Origin: Streptomyces fuscichromogenes
GTDB lineage: Bacteria > Actinomycetota > Actinomycetes > Streptomycetales > Streptomycetaceae
NCBI RefSeq assembly: GCF_014645815.1
Contig: NZ_BMML01000025.1
Location: 124,001-188,000, forward strand
DNA: 64,000 nucleotides
Direction of reading: 5' to 3'
The position numbers and the translations under genes are program-made. Below, piece by piece: positions 8,223 to 18,049 of this stretch. The stretch's first letter is position 1. Every line of letters begins with the position of its first letter. The notes beneath the pieces are model-generated. The model was not told where the DNA came from. It ran no database searches and saw only the letters and a list, made by a program, of their open reading frames with translations.

Positions 8223-9785
8223 ATGACGACGACTTCTCCCGGTGCGCTGCGGCAGCTGCCGCCCGGACTGTCCGCGCGTTACGAGGCCGAGGGCTGGTGG
8301 ACCGGCGAGACCCTCGGTGAGCTGCTGACCGCCGGGCTGGCCGCCGCGGGCGGTGTGGAGTTCCGGGTGCACTCCGAGGTCCGGCCGTGGGCGGGGACCT
8401 TCGCCGACGTCGAGCGGGTGGCGCGGCGGCTCGCCGCCGGGCTGCGGGCGCGCGGGGTCGGCCCCGGCGACGCGGTCGCCATGCAGCTGCCCAACTGGAT
8501 GGAGGCCGCGGCGGTCTTCTGGGCCTGCGCCTTCCTGGGTGCGGTGGTCGTGCCGGTGGTCCACTTCTACGGACCCAGGGAGGTCGGCTACATCCTCGGC
8601 GCGACCCGGCCCAAGGCCTTCTTCGCGGCCGGGCGCTTCGGCCGGTCCGAATTCCGGCCGGAGCTGTGCAAGGACGTCCCGGTCCTCGGCGTCGTCGGCC
8701 GCGACTTCGGCGCACTGCTGGCGGACGAGCCCCTGGCCGGCGTGGTGCCCGCCGACCCGGGCGCCCCCGCGCTCATCGCCTTCACCTCGGGCACCACCCG
8801 GGACCCGAAGGGTGTGATCCACAGTCACCGGACCCTGGGCTACGAGACGCGCCAGCTGGCCGCGAGCTACCCGCCCGACCGCGGGCGGCAGTTCACCGTG
8901 GCGCCGGTCGGCCACTTCATCGGCATGATCAACGCGTTTCTCATCCCCGTCCTCGACGGCACCCCGGTCAACCTCGGGGACACCTGGAACCCCGCCCAGG
9001 CGCTCGCGCTGATGCGGGCCGAGGGACTCGCGGTCGGCGGGGGAGCGACGTACTACATGACGAGCCTGCTCGACCACCCCGACTGCACGCCCGAGCACAT
9101 CGCGCACCTCAGGTACGCCGGTCTGGGCGGTGCTTCCGTCGCCTCCGCGGTGACGACCCGGCTGGAGTCCCTGGGCATCGGCGTCTTCCGGGCCTACGGA
9201 TCCACCGAGCACCCGTCCGTGACCTGCACGCCCTACGACGGTCCCGCCGCCAAACGGCTGCACACCGACGGACTCCCGCTGCCCGGCGTCGAGCTGAGGC
9301 TGGCCGAGGACGGCGAGATCCTCACCCGGGGTCCCGACCTCTGTCTCGGCTACACCGAACCCGCCCTGACCGCGGCCGCCTTCGACGCGGACGGCTGGTA
9401 CCGCACCGGCGACATCGGCGTGCTCGACGCCGACGGATACCTGACCGTCACCGACCGCAAGTCCGACGTCATCATCCGCGGCGGCGAGAACATCAGTGCC
9501 CTGGAGGTCGAGGACGTCCTGCTCGGTCTGCCCGGGGTGGCCGAGGCTGCCGTGGTCGCCGTCCCGGACGCACGCCTGGGGGAGCGGGCGGCGGCCGTAC
9601 TGCGCATGCGTCCGGGCTGGTCCGTACCGGTCCTGGCCGAGGTGCGGGTGCACTTCCAGCGGTCCGGACTGGCCCGGCAGAAGTGGCCCGAGGAGATCCG
9701 CGCGGTCGACGACTTCCCGCGTACGCCGAGCGGGAAGGTGAAGAAGTTCGAGCTCCGTCGGAATATTGCCACTTCCGCACAGTGA
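8223..9785 (+). CDS. AMP-forming acyl-CoA ligase (FadD/cyclohexanecarboxylate-CoA ligase-like)
   Basis: A 520-residue member of the ANL superfamily that activates a carboxylic acid to its CoA thioester via an acyl-adenylate. The ATP loop is FTSGTTRDPKG, the adenine motif is AYGSTEHPS, and the hinge region is YRTGDIGVLDADG followed by RKSDVIIRGGENIS. The catalytic lysine is in TPSGKVKKF at the C-terminus. The ATG at 8223 with an upstream GAGGAG is chosen; an earlier ATG at 8193 is possible. The acid substrate is unknown. The next gene is an amidohydrolase, whose promoter region overlaps the end of this gene and contains a perfect 15-bp operator, so the amidohydrolase group may also have its own promoter. 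Confidence 0.9.
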   Translation: MTTTSPGALRQLPPGLSARYEAEGWWTGETLGELLTAGLAAAGGVEFRVHSEVRPWAGTFADVERVARRLAAGLRARGVGPGDAVAMQLPNWMEAAAVFWACAFLGAVVVPVVHFYGPREVGYILGATRPKAFFAAGRFGRSEFRPELCKDVPVLGVVGRDFGALLADEPLAGVVPADPGAPALIAFTSGTTRDPKGVIHSHRTLGYETRQLAASYPPDRGRQFTVAPVGHFIGMINAFLIPVLDGTPVNLGDTWNPAQALALMRAEGLAVGGGATYYMTSLLDHPDCTPEHIAHLRYAGLGGASVASAVTTRLESLGIGVFRAYGSTEHPSVTCTPYDGPAAKRLHTDGLPLPGVELRLAEDGEILTRGPDLCLGYTEPALTAAAFDADGWYRTGDIGVLDADGYLTVTDRKSDVIIRGGENISALEVEDVLLGLPGVAEAAVVAVPDARLGERAAAVLRMRPGWSVPVLAEVRVHFQRSGLARQKWPEEIRAVDDFPRTPSGKVKKFELRRNIATSAQ

Positions 9786-9798
9786 GAATACGATTCTC
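9784..9798. promoter_or_regulatory. Perfect GAGAATACGATTCTC operator
   Basis: A perfect 6-bp inverted repeat with a 3-base spacer; flanking T and A extend it to 17 bp. It starts in the stop codon of the ligase gene and ends 22 bases before the ATG at 9821. It is the likely control site of the long operon 9821-16414. Confidence 0.75.
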
Positions 9799-9820
9799 AA
9801 GATTGGTGAAGGAGGATCTC

Positions 9821-10999
9821 ATGCCCTCTCGCGCACTCGCGTACCCGCTCTTCGACGCGGACAACCACCTCTACGAGACGCCGGAAGCGCTCACGAAGTA
9901 CCTGCCCAAGGAGTACGACGGGGCCATCGAGTACGTGACCGTCCGGGGTCGCACGAAGATCGCGATCCGTGGGCAGATCAGCGAGTACATCCCCAACCCC
10001 ACCTTCGACGTGGTCGCCCGCCCGGGGGCCATGGAGGAGTACTTCAAGGTCGGCAACCCGACCGGCAAGACCCGGCGGGAGATATTCGGCGAGCCGATGC
10101 GCTCCGTGCCCGCCTTCCGTGAACCGGCCCCGCGCCTGGAGCTCATGGACGAGCTCGGCATCCAGCGCAGCCTGATGTTCCCCACGCTCGCGAGCCTCAT
10201 CGAGGAGCGCATGAAGGACGACCCGGAGCTGATCCACGCGGTCATCCACGCCCTCAACGAATGGCTGCACGACACCTGGTCCTTCACCTACAAGGACCGC
10301 ATCTTCACCGTGCCCGTCATCACCCTCCCGATCGTCGAGAAGGCGATCGAGGAACTGAACTGGGTGGTGGAGCGCGGAGCCCGGGCCATCCTGGTCCGGC
10401 CGGCGCCGGTGCCGGGATTCGGTGCCACGCGCTCGTTCGCGCTGCCGGAGTTCGACCCGTTCTGGAAGCGGGTCGTCGAGACCGGCGTGCTGGTCGCCTT
10501 CCACTCCTCCGACAGCGGCTACGCCCGCTACGCGGGCGACTGGGAGGGCAACCGGCGCGAGTTCCTGCCCTTCAGGCCCAACGCGTTCCGCCAGGTCATC
10601 GAGTGGCGGCCGATCGAGGACGCGGTCTCGTCGCTGATCTGCCACGGCACGCTCTCCCGCTTCCCGGAGCTGAAGGTGGCCGTGATCGAGAACGGCGCCT
10701 CCTGGGTGGAACCGCTGCTCGGCCGGCTCGCGGACGTGCACAAGAAGATGCCCCACGAGTTCCACGAGGACCCGGTGGACGTCTTCCGGCGGAACATCCA
10801 CATCAGCCCGTTCTGGGAGGAGGACATGGCCCGCCTGGGTGACCTCATCGGCATCGAACGCGTGCTGTTCGGCTCCGACTACCCCCACCCTGAGGGCCTG
10901 GCCGACCCGGTCACCTACGTCGATCACCTGGCCGGGCTGACCGAGGCCGACAAGGCCCGGGTCATGGGCGGCAACCTGGCCCGGCTGATCGACGCATGA
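9821..10999 (+). CDS. Amidohydrolase-2 family metal-dependent hydrolase/decarboxylase
   Basis: A 392-residue protein of the amidohydrolase-2 group (relatives include ACMSD, gamma-resorcylate decarboxylase and uncharacterised actinobacterial hydrolases). The N-terminal metal pair is Asp14-x-His16 in FDADNHLYE. Further ligands are visible as His in VAFHSSDSG, His in LICHGTLSRFP and Asp in LFGSDYPHPEG. The start has an ideal GGAGG. Such genes recur in actinobacterial degradation clusters that also carry LLM oxidoreductases and CoA-transferases, where a lyase, decarboxylase or ring-hydrolase role is suspected. A second family member sits at 31470-32768. First gene of a six-gene overlapping operon. 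Confidence 0.88.
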   Translation: MPSRALAYPLFDADNHLYETPEALTKYLPKEYDGAIEYVTVRGRTKIAIRGQISEYIPNPTFDVVARPGAMEEYFKVGNPTGKTRREIFGEPMRSVPAFREPAPRLELMDELGIQRSLMFPTLASLIEERMKDDPELIHAVIHALNEWLHDTWSFTYKDRIFTVPVITLPIVEKAIEELNWVVERGARAILVRPAPVPGFGATRSFALPEFDPFWKRVVETGVLVAFHSSDSGYARYAGDWEGNRREFLPFRPNAFRQVIEWRPIEDAVSSLICHGTLSRFPELKVAVIENGASWVEPLLGRLADVHKKMPHEFHEDPVDVFRRNIHISPFWEEDMARLGDLIGIERVLFGSDYPHPEGLADPVTYVDHLAGLTEADKARVMGGNLARLIDA

Positions 11000-12434
11000 C
11001 CGCGCCGATGCCGTGGCGCAGCATCCCCGAACTGGTGCGCGACGCCGCCGACCGGTTCGGGGACGCGGAGGCCGTGGTCGACGGAGACCTGCGGCTCACC
11101 TTCACCGGCCTGGCCGCGCAGGTCCGGCGCACCGCAGGGGCGTTCGCCTCGGTGGGCGTCCGGCCCGGCGACCGGGTCGCGGTGTGGGCGCCGAACTCGG
11201 CCGAGTGGGCGATCGCCGCGTTCGGCGCGCTCACCGCGGGAGCCGTGCTGGTCCCGGTGAACACCCGGTTCCGGGACGAGGAGGCCCACGACATCGTCGT
11301 CCGCAGCGGCGCCAAGGTGCTGTGCGTCGAGAACGGCTTCCTGGACCGGGAGTTCACCGGGCCGCCCGGTGTCCCCGTCATCGACCTGCGGGCGGACGGG
11401 TTCCTCGGCTCCGGGGAGCCACTGGAGCACAAGGTGGGCGCGGACGACCTCGCGGACATCATCTTCACCTCCGGCACGACCGGCCGTCCCAAGGGCGTGA
11501 TGACCACCCACGGCCAGACCCTCCGGCTGTACGCCGAGTGGTGCGACCTCGCACAACTCCGTCAGGGCGACCGCTATTTGATCGTCAACCCGTTCTTCCA
11601 CATCTTCGGCTACAAGGCGGGCCTGGTCGCCTCCGTGATCCGGGGCGCGACCGTGCTCCCGCTCGCCGTCTTCGACCTGGACCGCGTCCTGGACCTGGTG
11701 GAGCGGGAGCGGGTGACGGTCCTGCCGGGGCCGCCGACGCTGTACCACTCCCTGCTCCAGGCGGGCTCCGGACACGACCTGTCCTCGCTGCGGGTCGCGG
11801 TGACCGGCTCCGCCGACATCCCCGTCGAACTGGTCCGCCGGATCACCACCGAACTGCCCTTCACCCACCTCATGACCGGCTACGGCCTCACCGAGGCCGG
11901 CACCGTCACCGCGTCCAGGCCCGGTGACCCGTACGAGGCCGTCGCCACCACCGTGGGCAAGCCCTGCGAGGGCTTCGAGGTGCGCCTCGCCGAGGACCAG
12001 GAGGTCCTCGTGCGCGGCTACTCCGTCATGCTCGGCTACCTCGACGACCCCGAGGCGACCGCCGAGGCCGTCGACGCCGACGGCTGGCTGCACACCGGCG
12101 ACCTGGGCGAGATCGACGGCGACGGGCGGCTCCGGATCGTCGGCCGCAAGAAGGACATGTTCGTCGTCGGCGGCTTCAACGCCTACCCGGCCGAGATCGA
12201 GGGCTTCCTGCTCCGGCACCCGGCCGTCGCCCAGGCCGCCGTCATCGGCGTGCCGGACGCCCGCCTGGGCCAGGTCGGCAAGGCGTTCGTGGTGCCCCGC
12301 GGCACGGTGACGGAGGACGGGCTGATCGCCTGGGCCAAGGAGCGGATGGCGGGCTTCAAGGTGCCCCGGCAGGTCGAGTTCCGGACGGAGCTGCCGCTGA
12401 ACGCCACCGGCAAGGTGATGAAGGACCAGCTGTC

Positions 12435-12438
<4 letters not shown>
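10996..12438 (+). CDS. Acyl-CoA ligase, FadD3-like
   Basis: A 480-residue ANL-superfamily ligase. The ATP loop is FTSGTTGRPKGVM, followed by NPFFHIFGYKAG, then GYGLTEAGT, LHTGDLGEIDGDG, GRKKDMFVVGGFNAYPAEIE and the C-terminal lysine in NATGKVMK. The segments NPFFH-FGYKAG and FNAYPAEIE strongly recall FadD3 of the mycobacterial cholesterol pathway, which activates a methylhydrindane-dione propanoate. Identity with FadD3 function is an inference; a related alicyclic or branched acid is as likely. ATGA overlap with the preceding amidohydrolase and with the following mutase gene shows tight coupling. Confidence 0.88.
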
Positions 12439-14011
<1,573 letters not shown>

Positions 14012-14012
<1 letters not shown>

Positions 14013-14413
14013 TGACCGGGCCGGTGCGGATCCTCGTCGCGAAACCCGGGCTCGACGGGCACGACCGCGGGGCCAAGCTGGTGGCGCGCGGCCTGCGTGA
14101 CGCCGGGTTCGAGGTGGTGTTCACGGGCATCCGGTGGCGGGTGGCGGACATCGTCGCCACCGCCGTCCAGGAGGACGTGGCCGTGGTCGGACTGTCGATC
14201 CTCTCCGGCGCCCATGTCACGCTGACCCGCCGCACCGTCGGCGGGCTGCGCGCGGCGGGGGCGCACGACATCCCCGTCGTGGTCGGCGGCACGATCCCGG
14301 CCGCCGACGTGGCGCTGCTGCGGGAGGCCGGAGCGGCGGCCGTGTTCCCCACCGGCACCCCGCTGCACGCCATCGTCGCGGACATCCGCGCACTCACCGC
14401 CCAGGAGGGCTGA
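14012..14413 (+). CDS. Cobalamin-binding small subunit of acyl-CoA mutase
   Basis: A 133-residue B12-binding domain. The lower-ligand motif DxHxxG is DGHDRG, with the cobalt-coordinating His17. The SxL and GG motifs follow in VVGLSILSGAH and VVVGGTIP. It completes the mutase encoded immediately upstream; the two genes overlap by one base (TGATG). Length is typical of stand-alone B12 subunits of IcmB/HcmB type. The next gene starts one base after its stop. Confidence 0.92.
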
Positions 14414-14414
14414 C

Positions 14415-15371
14415 ATGCGAGTCGGAGTGATGAGCGGTCCCGAGCGGGGCGACGCGGCGCACAAGGCGGCGCGCATGGTCGACGACGCCCGCTGGGCCGA
14501 GGAGGCCGGCTTCGACACCGTGTGGGTGCCCCAGGTGCCCACCGACTTCGACGCCCTGACCGCCGTCTCCCTGATGGGGCAGGCCACTTCGCGCATCGAA
14601 CTGGGCACGGCGGTGGTCCCGGTGCACGCCCAGCACCCGGTGGCCCTGGCCCGGCAGGCGATCTCGGCCCAGGCGGCCGCCGGCGGGCGGCTCGCCCTCG
14701 GCGTGGGCGCCTCCCACCACTGGATCGTCCGCGACATGCTCGGCATCCCCTACGAGAAGCCGGCCGCGTACACCCGCGCCTACCTCGAAGTCCTCAACGC
14801 CTCACTCAGCGGCGCGAGTTCGGTGGACGTGGAGAACGACCGCTTCCAGGTGCACAATCCGCTCACCCTCGCCCCGGTCGCCCCGCTGCCGGTCCTGGTC
14901 GCCGCCCTCGGCCCGCTGATGCTGCGCATCGCGGGGGAGCACACCGACGGCACCGTCCTGTGGATGGCGGACGAGCGGGCCGTCGCCGAGCATGTCGTAC
15001 CGACCCTCACCAAGGCGGCGGAGGCGGCCGGACGCCCGGCCCCGCGCGTCGTCGCGGGCATCCCGGTCTGCCTCTGCGCACCGCACGAGGTGGACGCGGC
15101 CCGGGAGCGCGCCAACCGGATCCTCGGCGAGGCCGAGGTCTCGCCCAACTACCAACGGCTCCTGGAGTACGGCGACGCACGCGACGTCGGCGACCTGTGC
15201 GCGGCCGGCGACGAGGCGGCCATCGCGGCCCGCTTCCGGCGCTTCGCCGACGCGGGCGTGACCGACCTGTCCGTCCGCCTGCTGCCCCTCGGCACCGGCC
15301 GGGACGAACTGGTCGCCTCCAAGCTCCGCACCCGGGACACGGTCGCCGCCCTCGCCGCGGACTTCCGGTGA
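14415..15371 (+). CDS. LLM-class (F420 or flavin) oxidoreductase
   Basis: A 318-residue luciferase-like monooxygenase-fold protein. Family marks are the N-terminal MRVGVM strand, WAEEAGFDTVWVPQ, IELGTAVVP and the LALGVGASHHWIV segment. F420-dependent dehydrogenases and reductases of mycobacteria and Streptomyces have this form, and the lack of a flavin reductase in this block favours F420. It probably reduces or oxidises an acyl-CoA or ketone intermediate. It lies between the mutase and a CoA-transferase in one overlapping operon. Confidence 0.85.
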   Translation: MRVGVMSGPERGDAAHKAARMVDDARWAEEAGFDTVWVPQVPTDFDALTAVSLMGQATSRIELGTAVVPVHAQHPVALARQAISAQAAAGGRLALGVGASHHWIVRDMLGIPYEKPAAYTRAYLEVLNASLSGASSVDVENDRFQVHNPLTLAPVAPLPVLVAALGPLMLRIAGEHTDGTVLWMADERAVAEHVVPTLTKAAEAAGRPAPRVVAGIPVCLCAPHEVDAARERANRILGEAEVSPNYQRLLEYGDARDVGDLCAAGDEAAIAARFRRFADAGVTDLSVRLLPLGTGRDELVASKLRTRDTVAALAADFR

Positions 15372-16414
15372 CCGCAGGGCCGGGCCCGCTGGCGGCACTG
15401 CGCGTCCTGGAGGTCGGCCACATCCTGGCCGGCCCCTACGCCACCATGCTGCTCGCCGACCTCGGGGCACAGGTCACCAAGGTGGAACCGCCCGGTGGCG
15501 ACCTGTCCCGGCAGGTGTCCGGCGCGTACTTCGCCAGTCTCAACCGGGGCAAGCGCTCGATCCGGCTGGATCTGGGCACGCCCGGCGGACAGGACCGGCT
15601 GCACGACCTCGTGCGTGAGTCGGACGCGCTGCTCGTCAACCTCAAGCCGTCCGCCATCCGCCGCTTCGGCCTCACCTACGAGGACCTGAAGCCCCACAAC
15701 GAACGCCTGGTGTGCGTCGCCCTCACCGGCTGGGGCATGGACGCGGGCGACGAACCCGCCTTCGACTACGTCGTCCAGGCCGCCACCGGCATCGCCGCCC
15801 TCACCGGCGACCCGGACGGCCCGCCGCTGCTGCCCGGTTACTCGTCCGCCGACAACTCCGCCGGACTCGCCGCCGCGCTCGGCCTGCTGGCGCAGGTGGT
15901 CTCGGGGCGGGGCGGGCAGATCGAGGTCTCCCTGCGGGACGTGATGCTCTCCCAGCTCAACTACCACGCCTCGGGCTGGCTCAACGACGCGGTCGCCCCG
16001 CGCCGCCTGGGCGGAGCGCACTCCTACTACGTCCCCGCTCAGCTCTTCCCGACCGCCGACGGCCATCTGGCCCTGTTCATCACCCACGACGGCTTCTGGC
16101 GCGCCTTCGCCGCCGAGGCCGGCGTCGAGGGCTTCGCGACGATGGCCGAACGCGCGGCGCGGCGCGACGCGGTGATCACCGCGGTGACCAAGGCGCTGGC
16201 CGCCGACACGGCCGTCGGCTGGGAGGCCCGGCTGCGCCCGCTCCGAGTCCCCGCCGCCGCTGTCCGCACCCTGCCCGAGGCGCTGGCCCAGGCCCCGGAC
16301 GCGGTGGTGGACTCAGGCGGCCTCCGGCTGGTCGGCAGTCCCTTCCGGGTCAGCGGCTACGAGCCGTCGTACGGGCCGCCGCCGGGGCTGGGCGAGCATG
16401 GCGGCGCGCCCTGA
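15368..16414 (+). CDS. CaiB/BaiF (family III) CoA-transferase
   Basis: A 348-residue CoA-transferase. The N-terminal LRVLEVGHILAGPYATMLLADLGAQVTKVE-type block (at residues 9-38) and the catalytic aspartate in the YSSADNSAG stretch identify family III. These enzymes move CoA between acids through an aspartyl anhydride; relatives also act as racemases, but the sequence cannot separate these. The GTG start overlaps the preceding stop (GTGA). Last gene of the operon beginning at 9821; followed by a Streptomyces intergenic repeat and a convergent gene. Confidence 0.88.
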   Translation: MTAGPGPLAALRVLEVGHILAGPYATMLLADLGAQVTKVEPPGGDLSRQVSGAYFASLNRGKRSIRLDLGTPGGQDRLHDLVRESDALLVNLKPSAIRRFGLTYEDLKPHNERLVCVALTGWGMDAGDEPAFDYVVQAATGIAALTGDPDGPPLLPGYSSADNSAGLAAALGLLAQVVSGRGGQIEVSLRDVMLSQLNYHASGWLNDAVAPRRLGGAHSYYVPAQLFPTADGHLALFITHDGFWRAFAAEAGVEGFATMAERAARRDAVITAVTKALAADTAVGWEARLRPLRVPAAAVRTLPEALAQAPDAVVDSGGLRLVGSPFRVSGYEPSYGPPPGLGEHGGAP

Positions 16415-16448
16415 CCGCTGCGGGATGGGCGGTGCTGCGCTGTCGATC

Positions 16449-16532
16449 GTCTGCGGCGCCATCGTGGCTGGTCGCGCCCACACGGCGGCAGCCGCGTATC
16501 CGGTACAGCCCCGCGCCCCTTCAGGGCACGGC
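16449..16532. repeat. Streptomyces intergenic repeat, copy 1
   Basis: About 84 bases beginning GTCTGCGGC, containing GTGGCTGGTCGCGCCC and ending CCCCGCGCCCCTTCAGGGC. It matches the element at 20460-20543 over nearly its whole length. I recognise this as a family scattered between Streptomyces genes. Like copy 2 it lies 3-prime of a rightward gene and before a convergent gene, so it may act as a bidirectional terminator through its GC-rich hairpin end. Confidence 0.7.
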
Positions 16533-16568
16533 CGCCCCCCCGCCGGACTTCAACGAAGCTCCCTAACC

Positions 16569-17336
16569 TCACGGCATCCCCCCGTCCACCCGCAGGGTCG
16601 CCCCGCTGGTGTACGAGGACGCGTCCGACAGCAGGTAGAGGGCGGCGCCCACGACCTCGCGCGGGTCCCCGATGCGTCGCAGGGCGTGTCCGCGGACCCC
16701 CTCGGCGAGCTGTTCCGGGTCCTGCTGCCAGCCCCGGGTGGCCCAGGTGTCGAACGGGCCGCACATCAGCGTGTTGACCCGCACCGTCGGGCCGAGCGCC
16801 TGCGCCAGCCCCACGGTCACCGCGTCGAGCCCCGCCTTGGCGGCCGCGTACGGCACGATCGCGGGGCGCGGCCGGACCGAGCCGGTGGAGCCGACGTTGA
16901 CGATGGTGCCGCCGCCGGCCTCGGCCATCCGGGCCCCGGCCAGCACGGACAGCCGGAACGGGCCCTTGAGGTTGAGGCCCAGCACCGCGTCGAACATCTT
17001 CTCCGTGACGTCGGCCAGATCGTCGTAGACGGGAGCCATGCCGGCGTTGTTGACCAGCGCGTCGAGCCTGCCGAAGCGCGCGTGGACGGCGTCGACCAGG
17101 CCGGGCAGCTCGTCCCAGCGGCCCACGTGGACGGCGTACGGGAACGCCGAACGCCCGGTCTCCTTCTCGATCTCGGTGCTCACCGCGGCGCACGCGTCGT
17201 ACTTCCGGCTGGCGACGACGACGTCGGCGCCGCAGCGGGCCGCTCCGAACGCCATGGCCCGCCCCAGTCCCCGGCTGCCGCCGGTCACCAGGACCACCCG
17301 GCCGGAGAGGTCGAACAGCTCGTCCGCGTAGCCCAT
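16569..17336 (-). CDS. Short-chain dehydrogenase/reductase
   Basis: A 255-residue classical SDR. The cofactor motif is TGGSRGLG, the NNAG motif is at about residue 95, and the catalytic triad is the Ser of NVGSTGS with Tyr-x3-Lys in PYAAAKAG. The C-terminal LYLLSDASSYTSGATLRVDGG is typical of FabG-like and acyl-CoA or steroid dehydrogenases. NAD(P) preference is not certain. It is divergent from the TetR gene and shares the operators at 17365 and 17387, so it is probably under that repressor. Confidence 0.9.
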   Translation of the reverse strand: MGYADELFDLSGRVVLVTGGSRGLGRAMAFGAARCGADVVVASRKYDACAAVSTEIEKETGRSAFPYAVHVGRWDELPGLVDAVHARFGRLDALVNNAGMAPVYDDLADVTEKMFDAVLGLNLKGPFRLSVLAGARMAEAGGGTIVNVGSTGSVRPRPAIVPYAAAKAGLDAVTVGLAQALGPTVRVNTLMCGPFDTWATRGWQQDPEQLAEGVRGHALRRIGDPREVVGAALYLLSDASSYTSGATLRVDGGMP

Positions 17337-17364
17337 GTCCGCCTCCTGGAGCGTTCTCGGATGT

Positions 17365-17379
17365 GAGAGTAGCGTTCTC
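17365..17379. promoter_or_regulatory. TetR-adjacent operator 1
   Basis: GAGAGTAGCGTTCTC has two mismatches to the block A palindrome. It lies between the SDR (leftward) and the TetR gene (rightward), overlapping a possible GTG start of the regulator at 17363. Confidence 0.6.
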
Positions 17380-17383
17380 CGAT

Positions 17384-17986
17384 ATGCAGAATAGCATTCG
17401 GGATCGCGAGGCCGAGGCGCTGTTGGACGCCGGGCTGGCGCTGATGGTGTCGGCCGGCGGGCGCCGGCCCCGGGTGGCCGACATCGTGGCCGCCGCGGGA
17501 CTGTCGAACGACGCCTTCTACCGCTCGTTCGCGAGCAAGGACGCCCTGGTCGAGGCCATCGTCGAGCGCGGTGCGCGCACGCTCGTCGGGTATGTCCGGC
17601 ACCGCATCGCGCGGGCGGCCGGGCGCGGGCCGGAGGCCCGGCTGCGGGCGGGGCTCGAAGCGGTCGTACGGCAGGCCGCCGACGTGACCCTGGCCCGGCA
17701 GACCCGGGCCGTCCTGGCCAACGCCACCGGACACGCGCCCCGGGCCCCGCATGTCACCGTCGCGCTGGTGGACGCCCTGGCCGCGCTGTTCGCCCAGCCG
17801 GCCGCCGAACTGGGGTCCGGCGACCCGATGCGCTCCGCCCGGACCGCGGCGGGCGCGGTCGTCGCGGCCCTGCAGTACTGGCTGTTCACCGAGGAGGTGC
17901 CCGGCCGCGCGGAGACCGAGCACCTGGTCGGGTTCCTGCTCGCAGGAGTACGCGCTCCCGACCCCCGCAGGGGGCACGTCCCGTAG
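17384..17986 (+). CDS. TetR-family repressor, probable regulator of block A
   Basis: About 200 residues. The N-terminal helix-turn-helix is RVADIVAAAGLSNDAFYRSFASKDAL-like (residues about 29-54), followed by a helical ligand domain without recognisable specificity. It is the only regulator gene in the first 32 kb. It is bracketed by four copies of the block A palindrome (17365, 17387, 17995, 18017), the usual sign of autoregulation. The ATG at 17384 is chosen because it precedes the conserved region; a GTG at 17363 in the same frame is an alternative, and neither has a convincing ribosome site, so a leaderless message is possible. A CoA thioester of the pathway is the likely ligand (inference). 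Confidence 0.88.
   Translation: MQNSIRDREAEALLDAGLALMVSAGGRRPRVADIVAAAGLSNDAFYRSFASKDALVEAIVERGARTLVGYVRHRIARAAGRGPEARLRAGLEAVVRQAADVTLARQTRAVLANATGHAPRAPHVTVALVDALAALFAQPAAELGSGDPMRSARTAAGAVVAALQYWLFTEEVPGRAETEHLVGFLLAGVRAPDPRRGHVP
17387..17401. promoter_or_regulatory. TetR-adjacent operator 2 (inside gene start)
   Basis: CAGAATAGCATTCGG keeps the AGAATnnnATTC core and lies within the first codons of the repressor gene, as expected for autorepression. Confidence 0.5.
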
Positions 17987-17994
17987 CTGGACGC

Positions 17995-18009
17995 GAGAAT
18001 GCCATTCTG
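17995..18009. promoter_or_regulatory. Operator upstream of acyl-CoA dehydrogenase, site 1
   Basis: GAGAATGCCATTCTG differs at one end base from the perfect palindrome. It is 22 bp from a second site, so the two lie about two helical turns apart. Confidence 0.65.
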
Positions 18010-18016
18010 TTAATTT

Positions 18017-18031
18017 CAGAACGCCATTCTG
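18017..18031. promoter_or_regulatory. Operator upstream of acyl-CoA dehydrogenase, site 2
   Basis: CAGAACGCCATTCTG sits inside a longer perfect inverted repeat with arms TTCAGAA and TTCTGAA (18015-18033), directly before the ribosome site of the dehydrogenase at 18050. Confidence 0.65.
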
Positions 18032-18049
18032 AAGGAAGGTGGATGCGTC